The notes: generated from the sequence alone by a model not told the origin. Shown: positions 1-8,519, counted from the first letter of the stretch. The stretch is DNA of 64,000 nucleotides from JAAYCI01 sp964370045 (GCA_964370045.1 CAYJGZ010000001.1:1-64000), one strand, 5' to 3'. A program made the numbers and translations.

Positions 1-470
1 CATCTGCTATTGATGCAACAAACCACACGGTGGCGCTCACCATGCCCTACGGCACGGATGTAACGGCACTCGCCCCGAGCATAACGCTAAGCGGCGGCGC
101 AAGCATAAGCCCCACTACGGCGCAAGACTTTACAGGTAATGTCACATACACCGTCACGGCACAGGACGGCGCTACCACGCAGGACTGGACAGTGACTGTA
201 TCGATTGAACCACCAAGTGTTGAAACCGACATAACAGGCTTTACTGTTCCAAACCAGGTGGGCACATCTGCTATTGATGCAACAAACCACACGGTGGCGC
301 TCACCATGCCCTACGGCACAAACTTAACGGCACTTGCCCCGAGCATAACGCTAAGCGACGGCGCAACTATAAGCCCCACGACGGCGCAAGACTTTACAGG
401 TAATGTCACATACACCGTCACGGCGCAGGACGGCACTACAAGCCAAGTGTGGACGGTGGCGGTGGTGCTT
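1..470 (+). repeat. 264-bp direct repeat inside the surface-protein gene
   Basis: The sequence beginning CATCTGCTATTGATGC at position 1 recurs at 265 with few differences. The unit equals 88 codons and matches one protein module. The first copy is cut by the window start. Confidence 0.85.
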
Positions 471-845
471 GAAGCTGCGCCGCCATCTGCCCCCACCATG
501 ACAGGCGGTACAGGCCAAAGCGTAACACAGGGGCAAAGCGCAAGCTTTACCTCAAGTGCTGACTTTGACAGATATACACAGACGCTCATCACCCTAAGCG
601 GCGGAGCGTCCCACACAGTGCACACCGCAGGTGCGGACAATGTGAATGCAAGCGCAGTAAACGGCAGTATTACAGTAACCCTAAGCGGCGCATACACCGC
701 TACCTTGCCGCTGGGCACGCACAGCATTTCCATCAACAGCGAACAGGGTAATGCGACGGCAAGCTTCACGGTGGTAGCGCCTACTTCGACCCCAACCCCT
801 GCGCCCACCACGGCGCTAAGCCCACAGACAGGGGTGTACGAGTAG
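1..845 (+). CDS. Surface protein with DUF5018-like repeats and an X2-like domain, 5' end missing
   Basis: The reading frame is open at the window edge, so only the C-terminal 280 or so residues are seen. Two copies of an 88-residue module (consensus T-D-I-T-G-F-T-V-P ... V-T-Y-T-V-T-A-Q-D-G) match the DUF5018 beta-sandwich type; the DNA of the two copies is nearly identical over a 264-bp period, so the duplication is recent. A domain resembling the X2/Ig-like modules of clostridial surface proteins follows, ending near G-T-H-S-I-S-I. A Thr/Pro-rich linker then leads to S-P-Q-T-G-V-Y-E and the stop. That end resembles a sortase-like P-x-T-G motif, but no membrane helix or basic tail follows. 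It is probably exported; binding function unknown. Confidence 0.8.
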   Translation, partial: SAIDATNHTVALTMPYGTDVTALAPSITLSGGASISPTTAQDFTGNVTYTVTAQDGATTQDWTVTVSIEPPSVETDITGFTVPNQVGTSAIDATNHTVALTMPYGTNLTALAPSITLSDGATISPTTAQDFTGNVTYTVTAQDGTTSQVWTVAVVLEAAPPSAPTMTGGTGQSVTQGQSASFTSSADFDRYTQTLITLSGGASHTVHTAGADNVNASAVNGSITVTLSGAYTATLPLGTHSISINSEQGNATASFTVVAPTSTPTPAPTTALSPQTGVYE

Positions 846-888
846 TAGCATCTTTTTACAGCAACTACACAAACAGTGCATTATGAAA

Positions 889-921
889 AAAAGTGCTTCC
901 CTTGTGGGGAGGCACTTTTTT
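889..921 (+). terminator. Intrinsic terminator after the surface-protein gene
   Basis: An 11-bp stem starting AAGTGCTTCCC, a short loop and its complement are followed by a run of six T. It lies 45 bp after the stop codon. The convergent phosphatase gene ends at 958, so this hairpin separates the two transcripts. Confidence 0.85.
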
Positions 922-957
922 GTGTGGTAAAGGTGGCGGGTAGGTGCTTTTGCTACT

Positions 958-1689
958 TTACAGCGGCTTTACAAAGCGCCGCTTTATTTCCCACAGCGCC
1001 TGTGCGTCTGCGCCTGCTTGCAAAAGATAGCTCTCTGCATCGCCGTATTTTTCCTGCAAGTGGCGCAGTGTGCGGCGCATACTTTCGGGCTTACTGCGCA
1101 GGACATACTCCTGCATGGGCGCTCCCGTGAAGGTGTTGTGCGTGGTGTTCAGCGGCTCGTTTTTGTATATGTCGGTAATGGCGTAGTCGGCTGTCACGTC
1201 CTCGTCCGAGACACCTGCGAGCTTTAAGAGAAGCATGGCTATCACGCCTGTGCGGTCCTTTCCTGCGGCGCAGTGGAACAAAATGCCGCCGTCCTCCTGC
1301 GCAAAAAACTTGAAAATATCCGCAATGGCCGCACCGCTGTGCTCCAAAAGAAAAATGTACAGCCCCGACATGGAGCCTTTCACATCTCCCTCAAAGTCGA
1401 TGCTATCTATATTGTCGTTTATGGATAGCTCGTGTAGCATAAAGCCCTCTGTACCACACAGCGCACAGGGCTGTGCGGTGCGCTCGCTGTGACGGCGCAG
1501 GTCCAGCACAGAGCGAACACCATACTCACGCAAAAGAGAAACATCCCCCTCGCTGAGGTTTTCGGGCAGGTCACTGCGCAGGAACACACCCCACTCGGTG
1601 TGCCCACCACAGCAGGGATAGCCGCCAAGCTCCCGTGTGTTGGAGGTGCCGCAAAGCGGCAGGCGGCGCAGATGTGTGTGATTTGTCAT
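958..1689 (-). CDS. Tyrosine-protein phosphatase of the IphP/Y_phosphatase3 type
   Basis: Predicted 243 residues. The N-terminal N-T-R-E-L-G-G-Y segment and R-S-D-L are typical of this family, and the P-loop H-C-A-A-G-K-D-R-T-G carries the catalytic Cys and Arg. It should hydrolyse phosphotyrosine or related phosphoesters in the cytoplasm; there is no signal peptide. I chose the ATG at 1689 (protein starts MTNHTHLRRL) because homology begins just after it. A longer frame starts at 1767 but runs into repeat-like DNA and has no good ribosome binding site. It lies on the same strand as nnrD, 136 bp downstream of it, so the two may be co-transcribed. Substrate unknown. Confidence 0.85.
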   Translation of the reverse strand: MTNHTHLRRLPLCGTSNTRELGGYPCCGGHTEWGVFLRSDLPENLSEGDVSLLREYGVRSVLDLRRHSERTAQPCALCGTEGFMLHELSINDNIDSIDFEGDVKGSMSGLYIFLLEHSGAAIADIFKFFAQEDGGILFHCAAGKDRTGVIAMLLLKLAGVSDEDVTADYAITDIYKNEPLNTTHNTFTGAPMQEYVLRSKPESMRRTLRHLQEKYGDAESYLLQAGADAQALWEIKRRFVKPL

Positions 1690-1704
1690 GGTTTTAAGCT
1701 CATC

Positions 1705-1815
1705 TTTCTTGGGGTGTTTTTTTGAGTGGGCGCACAAGAAGTGATTTAGAGGTAAAATAGTATACATTAAGCGGGAGCGGTATACCCTCGGACAACCCTT
1801 GCGGTTTGTCCACTC
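1705..1815. repeat. Possible degenerate C-type element between nnrD and the phosphatase
   Basis: The stretch contains GGTATACC, a GTATACATTAAGCG segment and a GGACAA/TTTGTCC hairpin. Read on the minus strand it resembles the right half of the C-type elements described elsewhere (TATACC, then a TTAA-containing spacer, CTAAATCAC, then CCAC). The left half has diverged. The GGACAA hairpin could also act as a weak terminator for nnrD. Confidence 0.35.
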
Positions 1816-1825
1816 CCCACAAAAG

Positions 1826-2731
1826 CTACCAGCCGAAATCCCTCAAAACAGCGCCGAGAGCATTCGGCAAGTCCTCGGGCGAGAGGGCGGCAAAGCCGCA
1901 GGTGGTTGCGAGCGTATCGGCGGCGGTGGCGTGCAAAAAAACACCTATCGCCGCCGCATTTTGCAAGGGTAAGCCCTGCGCAATAAGCGAGGATATTATG
2001 CCTGCCAGCACATCCCCACTGCCGCCCTTGGCAAGGCCGACGTTGCCTGCGGTCTCGTTTACAAAAAGATGTCCGTCGGGGGTGGCTACCGCTGTGTGAT
2101 GGCTTTTAAGCACCACAATACAGCCCTGCGATGCGGCGTACTCAAGCGCAACATCGCCCATAGCAAGGCGCACTTCCTCGGTGCTTTTTTCGCACAGACG
2201 TGCCATTTCGCCCACGTGTGGTGTAAGCACGGGCGGGTGTGCGGCGTTTTTTAGTAGGTGTGGGTGCTGGCGCAGTAGCTCGGGTAGCACATTCAGTGCG
2301 TCCGCATCCAGCACAAGCGGACAGGTGGCACGCTGTAGGCTTTCCGCCACTATGCGTCGGGTGGAGCTGAAAGCACCCATGCCGCTTCCCACTAACATTG
2401 CGGTGGGCCATGCGCCGTCTATATCCTGCCACGCATCGGGTGTGATGCCGCCCTGCGGTGTTTCGCTTAGCGAGAGCAGTGTACAGCAGGGCAGGCGCAC
2501 CGCCGCCGCCGCACACACGCACTCTATCGAGGCGAGCTGTACAATGCCTGCGCCGCTACGTAGCGCCCCCTGCGCCGCAAGCAGTGCCGCGCCACGGTAG
2601 CGGCTGCTTCCTGCAAGCACTAAAAGGCGGCCAAATACTCCCTTGTGCGAGTGTGCACCTCGGGCAGGCAGAGCACTGTGGACAAATGCGCTGTCTATAG
2701 GCGTGTAGGCGTTTTTTTGCGCTGTTGACAT
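1826..2731 (-). CDS. nnrD: ADP-dependent NAD(P)H-hydrate dehydratase
   Basis: A 301-residue ribokinase-fold protein of the YjeF C-terminal family, which repairs hydrated NAD(P)H with ADP as cofactor. The family signature is clear: N-E-T-A-G-N-V-G-L-A-K-G-G-S-G-D-V-L-A-G near residue 235, plus G-x-S-x-x-Y-R-G-A-A-L-L near residue 43. The N-terminal epimerase half (NnrE) found in many fused bacterial proteins is absent, so the epimerase must be encoded elsewhere or be missing. The ATG at 2731 follows GGGAGG at good spacing. An extended -10 (TGCTATAAT on the minus strand, 2815-2807) lies about 75 bp upstream. Confidence 0.93.
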   Translation of the reverse strand: MSTAQKNAYTPIDSAFVHSALPARGAHSHKGVFGRLLVLAGSSRYRGAALLAAQGALRSGAGIVQLASIECVCAAAAVRLPCCTLLSLSETPQGGITPDAWQDIDGAWPTAMLVGSGMGAFSSTRRIVAESLQRATCPLVLDADALNVLPELLRQHPHLLKNAAHPPVLTPHVGEMARLCEKSTEEVRLAMGDVALEYAASQGCIVVLKSHHTAVATPDGHLFVNETAGNVGLAKGGSGDVLAGIISSLIAQGLPLQNAAAIGVFLHATAADTLATTCGFAALSPEDLPNALGAVLRDFGW

Positions 2732-2806
2732 AAAGGCCTCCCTTCGGTGGCATCTGCGTATAAAGTGTCACAAATATCAAAATGTTGCACAATTTTTTAT
2801 AAATTT

Positions 2807-2815
2807 ATTATAGCA
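2807..2815 (-). promoter_or_regulatory. Candidate extended -10 promoter of nnrD
   Basis: The minus strand reads TGCTATAAT, a perfect -10 with the TGn extension. No convincing -35 at 16-18 bp was seen, as is common with extended -10 promoters. Confidence 0.5.
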
Positions 2816-2841
2816 CATTTAACAGCTGTTTTGCGCAAATG

Positions 2842-3002
2842 TAGTCAACCCATTCTGAAATTCATGCAAAGGAGGCGTAGGTAGAAATTTGTTTAGCAAG
2901 GCGGAGGATTGAGCAATACTTTGTGTATTGCACCCCTCGAGAGCGCAGCTAAACGAAATTCTAATAGCCGAATTGTATGGATTTTGAAATGGCTTGAGGT
3001 AT
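2842..3002. repeat. Diverged B-type element (about 160 bp)
   Basis: It begins TAGTCAACCC and ends in a partly complementary sequence near TTGAGGTATA. Its interior (TAGAAATTTGTTTAGCAAGG, then ATTGAGCAATACTTTGTGTATTGC in two pieces) matches the middle of the 158-bp B elements at 24306 and 58586 in order and spacing. The ends are more diverged, so this looks like an old copy. It fills most of the 356-bp gap between nnrD and the next gene. Confidence 0.55.
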
Positions 3003-3087
3003 ATCACACAAACAACAAAAACAGGGTGTATAATAAACACATAACGGCCTTAAATAAGTGCTGTGCTGAGAAATGCGGAGGGAACAA

Positions 3088-3471
3088 ATGGGATTGTTTG
3101 ATGGCTTTCCGTTTAGGAGCAGGGAAGATTTGCGGCGGCAGGCGGAGGATTTCGAGCAAAGGGTGCTTCCGTTTGGTGATGCGCAAAAGGGCATGGCGCT
3201 GAGTGTTTTGCAAAGGCTAATCAAGGGCAAAAAGCTGAATGATGCGGACAGGCTTTTTGCTTTTTTGAACGCAAAGGACGCATACACAAAGCAAAAAGAG
3301 CAGAGCGATGCGCTAAACAGCGCACGGCAGGAGCTGAAAAAGCAGGAGCGATTTATGACACCAGAGGAAATAAACCTGGTGCTTGCTCTGGTGGTGTTGG
3401 ACTCGGCGCTCTTATCGCTCGATGAGTACCCGACAGAGGAGCAGGTTGTAAAACTTGCAAAGGAAACGTAG
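3088..3471 (+). CDS. Uncharacterised 127-residue protein
   Basis: I do not recognise the family. The ATG at 3088 is preceded by GGAGGG at 6 bp; an earlier in-frame ATG at 3073 lacks such a site. The protein is soluble, charged and largely helical: a central K/E/Q-rich stretch (residues about 65-92) could form a coiled coil, followed by a hydrophobic segment L-V-L-A-L-V-V-L-D-S-A-L that is too short and too interrupted by charge to be a clear membrane span. Codon use fits the neighbours and the start signal is good, so it is probably a real gene. It stands alone between a repeat element and a 250-bp gap. Confidence 0.7.
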   Translation: MGLFDGFPFRSREDLRRQAEDFEQRVLPFGDAQKGMALSVLQRLIKGKKLNDADRLFAFLNAKDAYTKQKEQSDALNSARQELKKQERFMTPEEINLVLALVVLDSALLSLDEYPTEEQVVKLAKET

Positions 3472-3722
3472 CGTGGGCGGCAGGAGCTGCCCAAAAGAAA
3501 AGTGACAGCTTGCACAAGAAAGTGGAAAACTACTGTGGATTCCCACACATTACACATAAAAACACTTGTGGGGAACTTATCGATTGTGCAAGATGCTGCT
3601 TTATTCCGCCGATACAGAATAACTTTCTGCAAAATGCCGCTGTTATTTCGTGTCAAAATAGGATATACTTTAATAACGTGACATTAGGCAGATGGTCAAA
3701 CTTTTAGGAGAGATTGCATAGA

Positions 3723-4232
3723 ATGTGGAAAGCTAAAAACCGCGCACAGTTCGAGAGTATCATTGGTGAGCTGGTGGGGAATGAGGATTTACAGTCGCTA
3801 AAGCAGCAGGAACAACACAGCAAGCATTCCAGCAGATATACACATTCCATCTTTGTGGCCTACATTAGTTTTTTGGCGTGTAAGCGCCTGAATTTGGACT
3901 ATGAGGCGGCGGCACGAGGCGGAATGTTGCACGACTTTTTCTTTGGTGGCGCAGAGCAGGGCGTAAAGCGCCTGTGGAAGCACCCAAAGGATGCGCTTGA
4001 AAATGCAACACAGCGGTATGAGCTGAACGAGATGGAGCAGGACATAATTGTGAAGCATATGTGGCCGCTCACCCGTGCATTGCCAAAGCACAAAGAGAGC
4101 TTTGTGGTGAGCATGGCGGACAAGGTGTGTTGCGTTGCGGAGGTGCTACATCTGGATAGGCTTCTGGGCGTGAAAAAGAACTTAACACCAGAGGATATGC
4201 CACCCGAAAAGCTACTGCCGCACTCGGCGTAG
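3723..4232 (+). CDS. HD-domain phosphohydrolase-like protein
   Basis: Predicted 169 residues. A histidine in R-Y-T-H-S-I-F-V-A-Y, the H-D pair in G-M-L-H-D-F-F, and later H-M-W-P and A-D-K-V are arranged as in metal-dependent HD phosphohydrolases. Many short Firmicutes HD proteins of this kind have no assigned substrate. AGGAG at 3706-3710 serves either the ATG at 3723 (12 bp away) or a TTG at 3714 (3 bp away); I prefer the ATG. It appears monocistronic, ending at a strong terminator. Confidence 0.8.
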   Translation: MWKAKNRAQFESIIGELVGNEDLQSLKQQEQHSKHSSRYTHSIFVAYISFLACKRLNLDYEAAARGGMLHDFFFGGAEQGVKRLWKHPKDALENATQRYELNEMEQDIIVKHMWPLTRALPKHKESFVVSMADKVCCVAEVLHLDRLLGVKKNLTPEDMPPEKLLPHSA

Positions 4233-4247
4233 CAAGAAAAATGCGAA

Positions 4248-4286
4248 TAAAAAAAGAGCCTTCCTTAAAGGGAAGGTTCTTTTTTG
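4248..4286 (+). terminator. Intrinsic terminator, probably bidirectional
   Basis: An 11-bp stem (AAGAGCCTTCC with its complement) has six or more T on the plus side and A on the other, so it can stop both the HD gene and the convergent S9 peptidase gene. Confidence 0.85.
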
Positions 4287-4308
4287 TGGTGAATTTATGC
4301 AAGGTGTG

Positions 4309-6300
4309 TTAAACATACCGCTCAAACCACTCGCCTATCTCGCGCAGGCGGCGCAGGCGGTTTTGCGGCTTTCCGCCGCCGCTTAGCCCGTGGCCTTCAC
4401 CCCTGAAAAGGCACAGCTTTGTATCCACACCAAAGTGTGCAAGCGCCGAGTACATTTGCAGGCCTTGCTCCGCAGGGCAGCGGTAGTCCTCCTCCCCGTG
4501 GAGGAACAGCGTGGGTGTCTTTGCGTTTTGGGCATGGCGCAAGGGGGATTGCTCCCACAGCTTTTCGCAGTTTTCCCACGGTGTTGCGCCGATTTGGTCT
4601 GCGACAAATCGCTCGCCTATGTCCGAAAGAGTAAACATGCTAATCCAGTTTGAAATACCACGCTCGGACACCGCCGCCCTAAAGCGATGGGTGCGGCATA
4701 TGAGCAGGTTTACCATGAATCCGCCGTAGCTCCCTCCGATGATGCCCACTCTGTCGCCGTTTAGCAGGGGATAATGTGCAAGAGCGGCATCTAAAAAGGC
4801 GAGTATGCCATCGCAGTCCACACCGCCGTAGTGCCCCCTGATGTCTGCAAAGTTATCTCCTTTACCGTCACTGCCGGGTGGGTTGCAAAAAACTATGGCG
4901 TAGCCGCACGCACACAGATACTGCATCTCGTGCGACAGCACACTGCCCAAGGTGCATTTAGGGCCGCCGTGGATATATAAAATCACGGGCAAGCGTATAT
5001 TTTCTGTGATGTGAGTGGGAAGCATCACAAAGCCGTGTATGCTCTGCGAGGGTGAAACTTTTACCGAAAATGGCAGGGGAGTGGCAAATGAGTATTCGCC
5101 TTTCAGTGGGGAGTTAAGGGCGGAAATTGGCCGCTCCTCTCCACTTTGTGAGACAAAATACAGCTCGGGTCCTGCGCTTTGGCGCATAGCAACGGTGCAA
5201 AAGCCATTTGGGAGCGGCACGGCCTCGTATATTGCCCCCTGCTCTTTGGAAATGTGGGTGATGCCTCCTGCGTCGGTGTCAAGGCGCACAAGGTGAGCGT
5301 CCTGCCCTATGGTGGACACCCAGCAAGCGTCATTATGCTGCGCAAAGGGGGGGCACTCTGCGGTGGGGGCAAGGTCGGTGAGTACACTGCAATATAGGCT
5401 GTGCGCCCCGCTGTCCTCCAAGACGGTGGGGGTGTAATTCGGTGGGTGCAGTGTGTAAAAAACAGGGTTTTGGTTCAGCCCCGCGCGGCGCATGTCACAG
5501 CCGCACACCACAATTTTACCCTCTGCAAAGGGGACAACAGCATCGTGGCGAAAGGTGTCGCCGAGTGAAATATCCTGCGGTGCGTCGCCGTGGATGCTCA
5601 AAACTAAAAGGCGGTTGTAGGGCGAAAGCCGCCGCTTGAAATCCCGCAGGATGCAGTAAACAGTATCGCTTTGCCCTACGTAAAAGTACTCTACTTCGCT
5701 GTTTTTATCCGTGAGCGGAGAAAGTACACCGTCCTTATACAAAAAAAGCCGACGACGCTTTTGTCCGTATAGACCGCCGCCGTTTTCCCAAAAGGGAAGC
5801 GTGCACATCACCTCACAGTTCTCGTCCTGCGAAAAAATTTGTTCTGCTTTTTTTGTGTCACCTTGCGCACGTGTCAGTGCGTCCTCCACTGCGCCGTCCC
5901 AGCGCAAAAGAAGCAGTAGCGAGCCGTCCGAAAGGCACTGCATTTTTTCTATCTCGTGGTGAAGATGCAAAAGTGTTTTTACGGGTGCGGCCGTATTTTG
6001 CACGGGCATCTGCAATATGTGCGTGGTGGGGATGCGATTTTGCGGCTTTTCCTCGGAGTCTTTCGGCATAGCGCTTGCGAGCAAAACATGCCGCTCATCC
6101 TGCCAGCAGTAGCACTGCAAGTCCTCTGCGTCGCAAAGCTCTGTTAGCGTGTTTTTGCGCATTAGCCACAGCGTTTTTTTGTAGCTGTTTTGCTCAAGGC
6201 AGGCTCTTTTTGTGGCAAAAAGCACCTCGCCTAAGCTGCTTGCGCAAAGCCCGTGGGGTATTGTGTACTGCGTGAAATGCTCGATGTCAATATGTTTCAT
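4309..6300 (-). CDS. S9 family (prolyl oligopeptidase-like) serine peptidase
   Basis: Predicted 663 residues. The N-terminal 400 residues form a poorly conserved beta-propeller, and the C-terminal alpha/beta-hydrolase carries the triad: Ser524 in G-G-S-Y-G-G, Asp605 in H-G-E-E-D-Y-R-C-P and His637 in G-E-G-H-G. The layout is that of acylaminoacyl-peptidase/dipeptidyl-peptidase homologues, which cut short peptides. There is no signal peptide, so it is probably cytoplasmic. The start at 6300 (MKHIDIEHF) follows AGAGGA; the frame stays open far upstream, but without homology. It is divergent from the C39-like gene at 6708, and the shared 407-bp gap holds palindromic sites that could control either gene. 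Confidence 0.9.
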   Translation of the reverse strand: MKHIDIEHFTQYTIPHGLCASSLGEVLFATKRACLEQNSYKKTLWLMRKNTLTELCDAEDLQCYCWQDERHVLLASAMPKDSEEKPQNRIPTTHILQMPVQNTAAPVKTLLHLHHEIEKMQCLSDGSLLLLLRWDGAVEDALTRAQGDTKKAEQIFSQDENCEVMCTLPFWENGGGLYGQKRRRLFLYKDGVLSPLTDKNSEVEYFYVGQSDTVYCILRDFKRRLSPYNRLLVLSIHGDAPQDISLGDTFRHDAVVPFAEGKIVVCGCDMRRAGLNQNPVFYTLHPPNYTPTVLEDSGAHSLYCSVLTDLAPTAECPPFAQHNDACWVSTIGQDAHLVRLDTDAGGITHISKEQGAIYEAVPLPNGFCTVAMRQSAGPELYFVSQSGEERPISALNSPLKGEYSFATPLPFSVKVSPSQSIHGFVMLPTHITENIRLPVILYIHGGPKCTLGSVLSHEMQYLCACGYAIVFCNPPGSDGKGDNFADIRGHYGGVDCDGILAFLDAALAHYPLLNGDRVGIIGGSYGGFMVNLLICRTHRFRAAVSERGISNWISMFTLSDIGERFVADQIGATPWENCEKLWEQSPLRHAQNAKTPTLFLHGEEDYRCPAEQGLQMYSALAHFGVDTKLCLFRGEGHGLSGGGKPQNRLRRLREIGEWFERYV

Positions 6301-6369
6301 CGGGGGTGTTCCTCTTTTTTGTGGGTGGAGTACTGTGGCAAAATCCACACAAAATGATAGGCGGTGTGT

Positions 6370-6398
6370 TTGTGCCGTGAGAGCGAATATGGTATAAT
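6370..6398 (+). promoter_or_regulatory. Candidate promoter toward the C39-like gene
   Basis: TTGTGC (6370-6375), a 17-bp spacer and TATAAT (6393-6398) preceded by TGG. It would give a leader of about 300 bases before the ATG at 6708. That leader contains the phased palindromes and two hairpins. Confidence 0.55.
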
Positions 6399-6489
6399 AA
6401 AGGGGTAAAACTGCTTGTTTGTTCAAAGTATGTGCAAGCTGAAATTTTGTTTCATATGCGCTAAATATATATAGTACAACATGAGTTGT

Positions 6490-6547
6490 GTTATGTAATT
6501 CTAACACAAAATTAAGAAAAGCATGAAGTTGGTTATAAATAAATAAC
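6490..6547. promoter_or_regulatory. Two GTTAT-N6-ATAAC sites, 42 bp apart
   Basis: GTTATGTAATTCTAAC at 6490-6505 (one mismatch in the right arm, inside a longer TTGTGTTA/TAACACAA palindrome) and GTTATAAATAAATAAC at 6532-6547. The same 16-bp motif recurs before the small membrane-protein gene at 14336 and before the GNAT gene at 30848, again with 41-42 bp spacing. Probably operator sites. Confidence 0.5.
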
Positions 6548-6555
6548 ATAAAATG

Positions 6556-6666
6556 AAAATTGCACACGTTTTTCTTCGTGTGTGCAAAGCACCACAGTGA
6601 TTGCAAGGTGTATCAAAGGCGGAATATTTTCTACGTAGCCGCAAAAATCAGGCGATTTTTGCGAAC
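6556..6666 (+). other. Two hairpins in the leader of the C39-like gene
   Basis: A stem TTGCACACG/CGTGTGTGCAA around 6558-6587 and a second, CGCAAAAATC/GATTTTTGCG, around 6640-6664. The second ends about 40 bases before the start codon. Neither has a proper T-run, so they look like leader structure and not terminators. Confidence 0.5.
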
Positions 6667-6707
6667 CACACAAGATAAGATTAGCAAACATTGGGGGAAG
6701 ATTCAAG

Positions 6708-8105
6708 ATGGATGGCAGGCTTTTTGTTTTGCGTGAGGTGACAGACTTTGTGCCGGGATATTTTGACCACACGGCGATGGAAGAGGAGTGTGTCCAGCTT
6801 TCGAGGGATGGCACAGGCTATGCACCTGCCGGAATGTACACAAGCCTTCCATTTCAGGCGGAGCCTTTTTTTGGGCTTGTGCCCAGCTGGAATGTTCAGA
6901 CACCGCCCGGCACAAGCGCAGAGATGTTTGTGCGGGTGTCTTCGGGCGGCAGGTGGAGCAGGTGGTTTGGCTTTGGTGCGTGGGGCGTGTACATGGACAG
7001 AGGCTCACGCGAGCCTGAAAGGGACGAGATAGCCTCGGTAGAGGGGGCGTTTCTTGCGGTGGCAGACGGCAGGGCCGCCGCAGATATGGTGCAAATTCGC
7101 ATACAGCTTTTTAGTAATGAGGAGCAGACAAAGTCGCCGGCGGTGCGGCTTTTGGCGGTGTCCACAAATGCCACGCAAAAAGTGCCGGGCGAGGAGCACA
7201 TGGTGGAGCGTGTGCTGAAGTTTCCCACATATTCCTGCCTTGTGAGAGACCCTGCCATAGCGGGGCGCATTGCGAGCGTGAGCACGCTGTGCATGATGAT
7301 AAACCGCTGGGGGAGGGATGTACTGCCGGAGGAGATGGCGCGCATCAGCTATGACACGGCGGCAGGCAGGTACAGCAACCTTGCATTTTTGTGTGCGGCA
7401 GTGAGTGTATACGGCTTTGACAGCTATATCAAGTACTCGGGTATAGGGGCGCTACGCAACGAGATTTGGCGTGGACGTGCGGTGGCGGCAAGGGTGAGCT
7501 ACCGTGCGCCGGCGGTGGATGGACAGATTCAACAGGGCGAGCATAATCCGCTACCACCTGTTTTAGAGGGAGCGGTGGCAGACAGCGTGGGGCACCTGGT
7601 GCTTGTATGTGGCTTTGTGCGCAAGGAGGGCAGGGAGCATGTGTGCCTGCATGACCCGCTGGCCTCGAGTGATGAGCAGGTGTTTAGGCAGGTATCGCTT
7701 GCGCAGTTTTCTAAAATGTACACCGGTATAGCCATGTTTATGGGAAATGACAAGCATTACTCGGGGCGCTACCGTCCAAGGAGAAAACTTGCAAAGCTTG
7801 AGGTGAGTGGGGATACACTGCGTCTTTTGTATGATGAAAAGGAGCTTGCGCCGGCACTTTTGTCGGGGCAGGAGCTGACACCCTGCACGCTATGCTATAC
7901 GCTTTCGGACGGCATAGCCTACGCAAGCAGTGCGCAAAAGAGGTTTTATTACCCCACAATGGATGAGGCGGGAAACATGCGCTTTGACAGAAAGCTTGCG
8001 GCAGGGCGCAAGCTTACCTGCTATCTCATAGCCATGCGGGGCAAGGCATGGGTGGCGGAAAAGATGTTTGAAAAAAGCGAGGAGCAGCAGGAAGAAAGTG
8101 TGTAG
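6708..8105 (+). CDS. C39-like peptidase-fold protein, catalytic Cys apparently missing
   Basis: Predicted 465 residues, ATG after GGGGGAAG. Residues 1-165 form a domain I do not recognise, rich in Trp/Phe. Residues 170-345 look like the Peptidase_C39_2 fold: G-R-I-A-S-V-S-T-L near 186-194, G-H-L-V-L-V-C-G-F with His296, and H-D-P-L-A with Asp316. In active members the first motif reads roughly G-R-x-C-S-P-T-S; here the Cys position is Ala189 and the nearest Cys is Cys195. It may therefore be an inactive, binding-only member, or use Cys195. No signal peptide is evident. The last 120 residues are another unassigned domain. Divergent from the S9 peptidase gene. Confidence 0.72.
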   Translation: MDGRLFVLREVTDFVPGYFDHTAMEEECVQLSRDGTGYAPAGMYTSLPFQAEPFFGLVPSWNVQTPPGTSAEMFVRVSSGGRWSRWFGFGAWGVYMDRGSREPERDEIASVEGAFLAVADGRAAADMVQIRIQLFSNEEQTKSPAVRLLAVSTNATQKVPGEEHMVERVLKFPTYSCLVRDPAIAGRIASVSTLCMMINRWGRDVLPEEMARISYDTAAGRYSNLAFLCAAVSVYGFDSYIKYSGIGALRNEIWRGRAVAARVSYRAPAVDGQIQQGEHNPLPPVLEGAVADSVGHLVLVCGFVRKEGREHVCLHDPLASSDEQVFRQVSLAQFSKMYTGIAMFMGNDKHYSGRYRPRRKLAKLEVSGDTLRLLYDEKELAPALLSGQELTPCTLCYTLSDGIAYASSAQKRFYYPTMDEAGNMRFDRKLAAGRKLTCYLIAMRGKAWVAEKMFEKSEEQQEESV

Positions 8106-8156
8106 GGGCGATATGTACCTGATGCTGAAAATGCTACTTCGTAAAAAATATGACAA

Positions 8157-8217
8157 AAAAACACCGCAGTGCTATCGGCAACAAAGTGCCGTATCACACA
8201 TGCGGTGTTTTTGTTTT
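8157..8217 (+). terminator. Terminator-like hairpin after the C39-like gene
   Basis: ACACCGCA pairs with TGCGGTGT across a 37-base loop that contains a smaller GGCA/TGCC pairing, followed by TTTTTG. The A-run on the other side would let it act for the convergent cold-shock gene too. Confidence 0.65.
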
Positions 8218-8306
8218 GTGGCAGGTTGTGTGCAACAAAGCCGCCTTTTCACCCGAGAAGATTAACTGCTCAGAGTGGTGCGACTATATGCACCGCCCTT
8301 GGCGCA

Positions 8307-8519
8307 TTAAGCAGGCTGTACGTTGATAGCACGCAGCTTGTCTGCATTCTTGGGGTCCTGCTCCACGTCGTAAGTAACGTGCTGACCCTCCTGCAGAGTC
8401 TTGAAGCCATCAATCATAATGCTGGAGAAATGCACAAAGACGTCGTCGCCGCCCTCATCGTTGGAGATGAAGCCGTAGCCTTTGCTTTCGTTAAACCACT
8501 TTACAGTACCTTTGTTCAT
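8307..8519 (-). CDS. Cold-shock protein (CspA family)
   Basis: A 70-residue single cold-shock domain with both RNA-binding motifs: K-G-Y-G-F-I (RNP1) and V-F-V-H-F (RNP2), starting MNKGTVKWF. Such proteins bind single-stranded RNA and DNA and melt secondary structure. The ATG at 8519 lies 8 bp after GGAGG; a GTG at 8534 in the same frame is part of that ribosome binding site. A promoter about 140 bp upstream gives the long structured 5' leader typical of cold-shock genes. Confidence 0.96.
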   Translation of the reverse strand: MNKGTVKWFNESKGYGFISNDEGGDDVFVHFSSIMIDGFKTLQEGQHVTYDVEQDPKNADKLRAINVQPA

